Assembly (NCBI GenBank): GCA_046757965.1
Contig: JBHHZI010000166.1
Span: 1 to 6,798 of the forward strand
Source: JBHHZI01 sp046757965
GTDB lineage: Bacteria > Acidobacteriota > Polarisedimenticolia > SMYD01
DNA: 6,798 nucleotides
Direction of reading: 5' to 3'
Part shown: positions 1 to 5,249 of the stretch, piece after piece
Layout: each line of letters opens with the position of its first letter
How positions within the stretch are numbered: the first letter of the stretch is position 1
Notes under the pieces: generated by a model
Databases searched by the model: none
Seen by the model: the letters and a program-made list of their open reading frames with translations, nothing else
What the model was told of the DNA's origin: nothing
Translations under genes and position numbers: made by a program

Positions 1-318
1 CGTCTCCGGTATCACCCGGACACGGGCGAGGAACTGTGCATCGCCTGCCTGATGTGCGAGCAGATCTGTCCGGATGATTGCATCAACATCGAGTGGGAGA
101 AATCGCCGGTCGGCAAGGGGCGTATCCTCGCGAACTTCACCATCGATTACCAGCGGTGCTGCCTGTGCGGCCTGTGCGTGGATCCCTGCCCGACCAAGCC
201 GCTGACCGCGATCTACATGAGCCACGATTTCGAGCTGGCCGGCTTTGACCGGCAGGACCTCGTCACCGAGCGACGAGGCCTGCATGAGGGCCGGGAGATC
301 ACCCTCTACAAGAAGTGA
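1..318 (+). CDS. nuoI: NADH-quinone oxidoreductase subunit I (NuoI), 3' part only
   Basis: The reading frame is open from base 1 and ends at TGA 316-318, giving the last 105 residues; the N-terminus lies upstream of the window. Two ferredoxin-type motifs C-x2-C-x2-C-x3-C-P are visible: Cys at visible residues 13, 16, 19, 23 and at 53, 56, 59, 63. In this family they bind clusters N6a and N6b, which carry electrons through the peripheral arm towards N2 in NuoB and then quinone. An extra Cys at 54 lies inside the second motif and is not expected to be a ligand. After the second CP there are a few more residues than usual before the conserved hydrophobic-Met-[ST]-His stretch (here AIYMSH). The C-terminus is short and ends in Lys-Lys. 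An internal Met codon at base 52 is not the start, because it lies inside the first Cys motif. nuoJ follows after 31 bases. Other 2[4Fe-4S] ferredoxins share the motif, but the nuoJKLMN context settles the identity. Confidence 0.96.
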   Translation, partial: RLRYHPDTGEELCIACLMCEQICPDDCINIEWEKSPVGKGRILANFTIDYQRCCLCGLCVDPCPTKPLTAIYMSHDFELAGFDRQDLVTERRGLHEGREITLYKK

Positions 319-326
319 TGGGCGGG

Positions 327-334
327 GGAAGGAG
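327..334 (+). promoter_or_regulatory. Ribosome binding site for nuoJ, long spacing
   Basis: A purine-rich GGAAGGAG lies in the 31-base nuoI-nuoJ gap. It is 15 bases from the nuoJ ATG at 350, longer than the usual 5-10. No closer Shine-Dalgarno is visible, and an in-frame TAA at 335-337 rules out any earlier nuoJ start. The ATG is therefore well fixed although the spacing is poor. Confidence 0.6.
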
Positions 335-349
335 TAAAGGGCTGTTTCG

Positions 350-871
350 ATGACTCTGCTGTTCTATATCTTCGCGGGCATTGTCGTGTTCTCGGCGGTG
401 ATGGTGATCAGCCGGCGCAATGCGGTTCACTCGGCTCTCTGGCTGGTCCTCACGTTCTTCGCCGTGGCGGGGCTGTTCATCCTGCAGAAAGCGGAGTTCA
501 TCGCCGCGGTCCAGGTTCTTGTCTATGCCGGCGGCATCATGGTGCTGTTCCTGTTCGTCATCATGCTTGTCAACATCGAGCGCGTGGAGGGATTTGTCCG
601 GCCCCGGAAGGTGGCGACCGCGGTGATGCTGACGACACTGATGGTCGGTGTCGTGGCGAGTGTCTTCGCGCGGTCCAGCGGCGCACCGGAGACGGCCATG
701 GCCGGCGGCGGGTTACCCGGCATCGCGGTGCCAGCCGGGGGGGCGTGGGGCAACCTGGAGGCCATCGGAATGGTGCTGCTGACGGATTACTTGCTGGCGT
801 TCGAGCTGGTCTCCGTGGTCCTGACGGTGGCCGTCATCGGCGTCATCGTCCTCTGCCGGCGGGCGACATGA
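350..871 (+). CDS. nuoJ: NADH-quinone oxidoreductase subunit J (NuoJ, ND6 family)
   Basis: 173 residues, close to the family's usual length. This integral membrane subunit (mitochondrial ND6 homologue) lies between the quinone-site subunit NuoH and the antiporter modules. Five hydrophobic segments can be read at about residues 3-20, 27-46, 50-75, 88-107 and 147-168. The family hallmark is the third helix, residues 49-75, with Gln55, Tyr59, Gly61 and Gly62. In known structures this helix carries a pi-bulge whose rearrangement couples quinone chemistry to proton pumping. The usual Tyr-Ala-Gly-Ala is Tyr-Ala-Gly-Gly here, a mild variant. Residues 109-135 form a Gly/Ala/Pro-rich loop. The ATG at 350 is the most upstream possible start, since an in-frame TAA occurs at 335. 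The stop codon overlaps the nuoK start (ATGA, 868-871), which suggests coupled translation. There is little doubt about identity. Confidence 0.97.
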   Translation: MTLLFYIFAGIVVFSAVMVISRRNAVHSALWLVLTFFAVAGLFILQKAEFIAAVQVLVYAGGIMVLFLFVIMLVNIERVEGFVRPRKVATAVMLTTLMVGVVASVFARSSGAPETAMAGGGLPGIAVPAGGAWGNLEAIGMVLLTDYLLAFELVSVVLTVAVIGVIVLCRRAT

Positions 872-1215
872 GCCCGGCGATGCACTGGATGCAGAACGTG
901 ACGGAGGTGCACTACCTGGCGCTGAGTGTCCTGCTCTTCGGGATCGGGACGATCGGCGTGTTGACGCGCCGCAATGCCATCGTGGTCATGATGTCCATCG
1001 AGCTCATTCTCAACGCGGCCAGCATCAATTTCGTCGCCTTCAGCAACCACATCGCAACAGCCACCGGCGAACCGAGTTACGCGGGGCAGATCTTCTCGCT
1101 GTTCATCATCGCGGTCGCGGCGGGTGAGGCGGCCATCGGGCTGGCGATCGTCATCGCCCTGATGCGCAGCCGGGAAACCGTCAATGTCGATCAGATCGAC
1201 CTGATGAGGGGATAG
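868..1215 (+). CDS. nuoK: NADH-quinone oxidoreductase subunit K (NuoK, ND4L family)
   Basis: 115 residues; the E. coli protein has about 100. This three-helix membrane subunit, homologous to ND4L and MrpC, forms part of the chain of buried charges leading to the antiporters. Helices are at about residues 17-33, 37-58 and 74-98. The two buried glutamates of the family are present: Glu45 in SIELILNA and Glu87 in AAGEAAIGLAI, equivalent to E. coli Glu36 and Glu72. The C-terminus keeps the family ending (Asp-Gln-Ile-Asp-Leu-Met-Arg-Gly). The extra length lies in about seven N-terminal residues and about six in the loop between helices 2 and 3 (residues 60-70). I chose ATG 868, which overlaps the nuoJ stop as ATGA. 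Met5 (880) and Met8 (889) remain possible starts, since no clear Shine-Dalgarno separates them. The frame is open further upstream, but that part only shadows nuoJ. Confidence 0.96.
   Translation: MSPAMHWMQNVTEVHYLALSVLLFGIGTIGVLTRRNAIVVMMSIELILNAASINFVAFSNHIATATGEPSYAGQIFSLFIIAVAAGEAAIGLAIVIALMRSRETVNVDQIDLMRG
1206..1211 (+). promoter_or_regulatory. Ribosome binding site for nuoL supporting a GTG start
   Basis: GAGGGG, inside the last codons of nuoK, lies 8 bases before the GTG at 1220. An in-frame TGA at 1205-1207 excludes any earlier nuoL start. The translated N-terminus (Met-Leu-Gly-Ala-Leu-Trp-Leu-Ile-Pro-Leu-Leu-Pro) is the conserved NuoL beginning. Together these make GTG the start. 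Confidence 0.75.
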
Positions 1216-1219
1216 AACG

Positions 1220-3490
1220 GTGCTTGGTGCTCTCTGGCTCATTCCGCTGCTTCCCCTGCTCGGATTCTGCCTCAACGGCCTGTTCGGCAAGCGGTGGCTT
1301 GCCCGTCGCGCCGTGGAATGGACCGCCTGCGGCGCGGTGCTGGCCGCCTTCGTGGTGTCGCTGGGCGCGGTGTGGCAACTGAACGAGCCCGGCGTTCTGG
1401 CCCGGCTGGCTGCGGATCCTCCGCCCCATATCCAGGTCGATGTCGACACGCGCCGGGTCGAGGTGGAGCTGTGGGAGTGGATTCCAGGCGGGACAGCGCA
1501 CACCGACGCCGGGAGGTCGTTCGACCTCCGCGTGGCCTGGGGCTTCCAGATCGATCCCCTCGCGTCGATTCTTCTCCTGGTGGTCACCGGGGTCGGTTTC
1601 CTGATCCACGTCTACAGCATCGGCTACATGGCCCACGAACAGGACTACGCGCGGTTCTTCACCTATCTGAATCTGTTCATGGCGATGATGCTGACCCTGG
1701 TGCTGGGGGCGAACTTCCTGGTCATGTTCGTCGGCTGGGAGGGTGTGGGGCTCTGTTCCTACCTGCTGATCGGCTTCTTCTATCAGCGCCCATTCGACCT
1801 GAAGAGCGGCCTCACATGCGCGGATGCCGGCCGCAAGGCGTTCATCGTCAATCGCATCGGGGACTTCGGGTTCCTCATGGGAATGCTCCTCATCCTGGTG
1901 ACCTTCGGCAGCCTGGATTTCTCCACGGTGACCGAGCGGGTCATGGCCCAGGCGCCGGATCTCGGACCCGGGGTCTTCACCGCCATCGGCCTGCTGCTGT
2001 TCGTCGGGGCGGTGGGCAAGTCGGCGCAGATCCCGCTCTATGTCTGGCTTCCCGACGCCATGGCGGGCCCCACACCCGTATCGGCTCTCATCCATGCGGC
2101 CACCATGGTCACGGCCGGCGTGTACATGGTCTGTCGCACCTCGGCCATCTACATTCACGCTCCGGTCGCCATGGCCACGGTGGCCGTCGTGGGGGTCTCG
2201 ACGGCCGTGTTCGCCGCACTCATGGGTCTGGCGCAGAATGACATCAAGAAGGTCCTGGCGTACTCGACGGTCAGCCAGCTCGGTTACATGTTCGTCGCCG
2301 TGGGTGTGGGGGCGTACGGAGCGGGTGTATTCCATCTGATGACGCACGCGTTCTTCAAGGCGCTCCTCTTCCTGGGGGCCGGTTCGGTCATCCACGGCAT
2401 GTCCGGCGAGCAGGACATGCGCAAGATGGGTGGCTTGCGAGCGAAGATGAAGGTGACCTTCTGGGTCATGCTCGTGGCCACGCTGGCGATCTCCGGCGTG
2501 CCCGGCCTGAGTGGCTTCTTCTCCAAGGACGAGATCCTCTGGAGGTCCTTCGGCGCCACTGCGGGCCCGGGGTTCACCGGCCACCCGGCGATCTGGATCC
2601 TGGGCACGCTGGCCGCCGGGTTGACGGCCTTCTACATGTTCCGGCTCATCTTCATGACCTTCTACGGCGAGGGCCGCATGGACGGGGAGACCTCCCACCA
2701 TCTGCACGAATCATCGTGGGTGATGCTGGCGCCGCTCTGTGTTCTGGCGGTTCTCGCGGCGGTGGGTGGTTACGTCGGGGTCCCCCACGCGCTGGGTGGG
2801 AACAACCGATTCGAGGCGTTCATCGCGCCCTCTTTCCGGCATGTGGAGGCACCGGAGGGGCCTGCCGGGGCGATGTTCGAGGCGGGTCATGCGCTCGGCG
2901 CCCCTGCTGCGACCGGTCCCGCCGTCGCCGGTGTGCAGCCGGCGTCATTCCGTCCGGATTCTCAGGCGGACGGACCGGGTGTCGAGGAGCACTCCCGGAC
3001 CGGGGTCGAGCACGAGAACGGTGGTCTGGAGTACGTGCTAATGCTGGCATCGGTTCTCGTGGCCTTCTCGGGCATCTTCCTCGCATGGCTCTTCTACGTG
3101 AAGATTCCGGCGTTGCCTGCCCGCTTCGCGACCGCCATGGGTGCCCTCTACCGGGTCGTGGCCGGCAAGTTCTACGTGGATGAGATCTACGCCGCCACGG
3201 TCCTGGCCGGATACTATGGGTTATGCCGGGTCTCGGCATGGGTGGACCGCAACGTCATCGACGGAGCGGTCAACGGCATCCGGCATCTCACCATCGGCAT
3301 CTCTCACGTGTCATCCATTTTTGACCGCTACGTCGTCGATCTGGCCGTCAATGCACTGGCCGGGCTCACCCGCGGCCTGCATCTCGTCGTGCGCCGGGCG
3401 CAGACGGGTCTCGTCCAGTCCTACGCTGCTCTCATGGTCTTCGGAGTTTTTCTGCTGGTCAGTCTCTACCTGATCCTGCTGTCGGGATAG
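1220..3490 (+). CDS. nuoL: NADH-quinone oxidoreductase subunit L (NuoL, ND5 family)
   Basis: 756 residues, much longer than E. coli NuoL (about 613). It is the distal Mrp-antiporter-like proton-translocating subunit at the tip of the membrane arm, with a C-terminal lateral helix running along NuoM and NuoN. The key buried residues are present: Glu174 (WEGVG, helix 5), Asp215 (NRIGD), Lys267 (GKSAQIPL, helix 7), His292 (SALIHAATM, helix 8), His376 and Lys380 (THAFFK, helix 11), Lys436 and Asp437 (GFFSKDEIL, helix 12). The extra length has three sources: about 25 residues in the loop at 58-106, a hydrophilic insert at about 537-602, and a longer C-terminal region with a 26-residue repeat (676-723). 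KFYVDEIY at 650-657 and QTGLVQSYA at 728-736 match common C-terminal NuoL motifs. The GTG start is fixed by an upstream stop and a good Shine-Dalgarno, and nuoK ends four bases before. Mrp or hydrogenase antiporter subunits share this fold, but operon order and C-terminus indicate NuoL. Confidence 0.97.
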   Translation: MLGALWLIPLLPLLGFCLNGLFGKRWLARRAVEWTACGAVLAAFVVSLGAVWQLNEPGVLARLAADPPPHIQVDVDTRRVEVELWEWIPGGTAHTDAGRSFDLRVAWGFQIDPLASILLLVVTGVGFLIHVYSIGYMAHEQDYARFFTYLNLFMAMMLTLVLGANFLVMFVGWEGVGLCSYLLIGFFYQRPFDLKSGLTCADAGRKAFIVNRIGDFGFLMGMLLILVTFGSLDFSTVTERVMAQAPDLGPGVFTAIGLLLFVGAVGKSAQIPLYVWLPDAMAGPTPVSALIHAATMVTAGVYMVCRTSAIYIHAPVAMATVAVVGVSTAVFAALMGLAQNDIKKVLAYSTVSQLGYMFVAVGVGAYGAGVFHLMTHAFFKALLFLGAGSVIHGMSGEQDMRKMGGLRAKMKVTFWVMLVATLAISGVPGLSGFFSKDEILWRSFGATAGPGFTGHPAIWILGTLAAGLTAFYMFRLIFMTFYGEGRMDGETSHHLHESSWVMLAPLCVLAVLAAVGGYVGVPHALGGNNRFEAFIAPSFRHVEAPEGPAGAMFEAGHALGAPAATGPAVAGVQPASFRPDSQADGPGVEEHSRTGVEHENGGLEYVLMLASVLVAFSGIFLAWLFYVKIPALPARFATAMGALYRVVAGKFYVDEIYAATVLAGYYGLCRVSAWVDRNVIDGAVNGIRHLTIGISHVSSIFDRYVVDLAVNALAGLTRGLHLVVRRAQTGLVQSYAALMVFGVFLLVSLYLILLSG
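3245..3388 (+). repeat. Internal 26-residue imperfect repeat in the C-terminal part of NuoL
   Basis: NuoL residues 676-697 and 702-723 share the pattern D-R-x-V-x-D-x-A-V-N-x4-L-T-x-G-x3-V, with 11 identical positions of 22 and a period of 26 residues. The match extends to DNA: both copies begin gaccgc, one base, then acgtc, one base, then tcga (3245-3260 and 3323-3338). The segment follows KFYVDEIY and comes before the last transmembrane helix, in the region expected to form the lateral helix. I infer an old internal duplication. Convergence of two amphipathic helix segments is the alternative. Confidence 0.65.
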
Positions 3491-3503
3491 TCGAAAGAGA
3501 CAC

Positions 3504-3510
3504 GAAGGAG
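3504..3510 (+). promoter_or_regulatory. Ribosome binding site for nuoM
   Basis: GAAGGAG lies in the 25-base nuoL-nuoM gap, 5 bases before the ATG at 3516. It is the strongest and best-spaced Shine-Dalgarno in the window, so nuoM probably initiates independently rather than by coupling to nuoL. Confidence 0.8.
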
Positions 3511-3515
3511 TCGAC

Positions 3516-5249
3516 ATGTTGTTCTCCGGAATCCTGTCCGCGATCACGTTCATCCCACTGGTGGGTGCGCTGCTGATCGTTTTCTTCCCGAAGACGAGAG
3601 GGAAGGCAATCGCATATTTTGCGACGATCGTGGCTGGCGTGGATTTTCTGGTATCCCTGCCGCTGTTCTTCGCCAGTACCGCCAACGCGCCCGGCCGGTT
3701 TCTGGGCTGGGGGCAGTTCAATTTCGTCGAGGACATGGACTGGATCCCGTCCATCGGGGCTCGCTACATATTCGGGATTGACGGGATATCCGGCCTCCTG
3801 GTGCTCCTGACCACGCTTCTCGGCCTGGTCGCAGTGCTCAGTTCATGGGCGGCGATCAAGGACCGGGTGAAGGAGTACTACTTCTTTCTCCTCGTCCTGC
3901 AAACCGGCATGCTGGGCGTGTTCTGCTCCCTGGACTTCTTTCTGTTCTATGTCTTCTGGGAGGTCATGCTGGTGCCGATGTACTTTCTCATCGGCATCTG
4001 GGGCGGCCAGCGGAAACTGTACGCCACCATCAAGTTCTTCCTGTACACGCTGGCCGGTTCGGTGCTCATGCTGCTCGGCATCCTTGCTGTCTATTTCTAT
4101 GTCGGCCAGCGCACGTTCGATCTTCGTCTCCTGACGGCGGCGCTGGCCAATGACACCAGCGCCGCGTGGCTGAACATCGGCTGGTGGGTGTTCCTGGCTT
4201 TCTTCGTCGGATTCGCCATCAAGGTTCCCATGTTCCCGTTCCATACCTGGCTCCCGGACGCGCACACGGAGGCGCCGACCGCCGGGTCGGTCATCCTGGC
4301 AGGCGTTCTGTTGAAGATGGGAACCTATGGTTTCGTGCGCTTCAGCCTGCCGCTCATGCCCGGCGTCGCGTGGGAATTTGCCCGCTTCCTGCTGTGGGTG
4401 AGTGTCATCGGCATCATCTACGGCGCTCTCGTGGCCATGGTCCAGAAGGACTGGAAGAAGCTGGTCGCATATTCCTCGGTCAGCCACCTCGGGTTCGTGA
4501 TGCTGGGTGTCTTCGCGTTCAATGAAAACGGTCTCAACGGCGGCCTGCTCCAGATGATCAATCACGGTCTCTCCACCGGCGCTCTGTTTCTCATCGTCGG
4601 TATCGTGTACGAACGGCGCCACACCCGGATGATCTCCGAGTATGGCGGGCTCTCGAAGGTCATGCCCGTCTTTGCGGTGATGTTCATGGTGTTCACCCTG
4701 TCGTCCATCGGGATGCCGTCTCTCAACGGCTTCATCGGGGAATTCACCATTTTGGCAGGCGCCTTCCAGATCGCCCCGATGCTGGGGGGCAAGATCTTCG
4801 CCGTTCTCGGCGGGACCGGCATCGTGCTCGGGGCGGCCTACATGCTGTGGCTCTACCAGCGCACGATGTTCGGCAAGGTGACCAACCCGGCGAACGAGAA
4901 TCTCTCCGATCTCAACGCACGAGAATGGGCGTACCTGGTGCCCCTCCTGCTCCTCTGCTTCTGGATCGGTCTGTATCCGAAACCGTTCTTTGCCATGCTC
5001 GAACCTGCCACGGCCAACCTGACGGCCGTTCTGGATGCCCATCGTCCGGCGGAGTATCGAGTGGCCGGCGTGGACCGGCCGGAGGTCCCCGGGAGCCGTT
5101 TCGGGCCGGCCGAGGCGCGTCTTCTCGATGGTCACCCGCTCGGGTCGGACGCCGGTCAGGCGGACGATGCGGCCGCCGTCCCGGCGCCGGCGGTGCGGCC
5201 CGTGGACCGCGGGCCCGGTGAGCCGGACGCGGCAGTGGCCGGATTGTGA
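3516..5249 (+). CDS. nuoM: NADH-quinone oxidoreductase subunit M (NuoM, ND4 family) with C-terminal extension
   Basis: 577 residues; E. coli NuoM is about 509. This is the middle antiporter-like proton-translocating subunit, with about 14 transmembrane helices. Expected residues are present: Glu149 (FWEVMLVPMY, helix 5), Lys236 (AIKVPMFPFHTWLPDAH, helix 7), Lys267 (VLLKMGTYG, helix 8), His324 (SVSHLG), His350 (INHGLSTG, helix 11) and Glu409 (NGFIGEF, helix 12). A glutamate at that last position, rather than lysine, separates NuoM from NuoL and NuoN. The loop FVEDMDWIPSIGARYIFGIDGIS at about 70-92 is also typical of the family. The normal protein ends soon after YPKPFFAMLEP (487-497). Here a hydrophilic tail rich in Pro, Ala, Gly and Asp continues from about 505 to 577 without a membrane segment. 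The ATG at 3516 has a strong Shine-Dalgarno. The TGA overlaps the nuoN GTG (GTGA, 5246-5249). Confidence 0.97.
   Translation: MLFSGILSAITFIPLVGALLIVFFPKTRGKAIAYFATIVAGVDFLVSLPLFFASTANAPGRFLGWGQFNFVEDMDWIPSIGARYIFGIDGISGLLVLLTTLLGLVAVLSSWAAIKDRVKEYYFFLLVLQTGMLGVFCSLDFFLFYVFWEVMLVPMYFLIGIWGGQRKLYATIKFFLYTLAGSVLMLLGILAVYFYVGQRTFDLRLLTAALANDTSAAWLNIGWWVFLAFFVGFAIKVPMFPFHTWLPDAHTEAPTAGSVILAGVLLKMGTYGFVRFSLPLMPGVAWEFARFLLWVSVIGIIYGALVAMVQKDWKKLVAYSSVSHLGFVMLGVFAFNENGLNGGLLQMINHGLSTGALFLIVGIVYERRHTRMISEYGGLSKVMPVFAVMFMVFTLSSIGMPSLNGFIGEFTILAGAFQIAPMLGGKIFAVLGGTGIVLGAAYMLWLYQRTMFGKVTNPANENLSDLNAREWAYLVPLLLLCFWIGLYPKPFFAMLEPATANLTAVLDAHRPAEYRVAGVDRPEVPGSRFGPAEARLLDGHPLGSDAGQADDAAAVPAPAVRPVDRGPGEPDAAVAGL

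Noticed and set aside
745..867. An earlier start for nuoK within nuoJ
   Set aside because: The added N-terminal residues are a Gly/Arg-rich shadow of nuoJ and are not part of the NuoK family. The ATGA overlap at 868 gives the normal length.
1294..2241. Plus-strand open frame of 315 codons inside nuoL
   Set aside because: It is an alternative-frame reading of nuoL, Arg/Gly/His-rich, with no family features.
1181..2707. Open reading frame of 508 codons on the minus strand
   Set aside because: It lies fully antisense to nuoK/nuoL. Its product is rich in His, Arg, Asp, Glu and Gln, as expected from reading hydrophobic codons backwards in GC-rich DNA. It shows no recognisable domain, and the plus strand holds a clearly conserved gene.
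3843..5135. Open reading frame of 430 codons on the minus strand
   Set aside because: Antisense to nuoM, with the same charged low-complexity composition. It is a shadow of a GC-rich membrane-protein gene.
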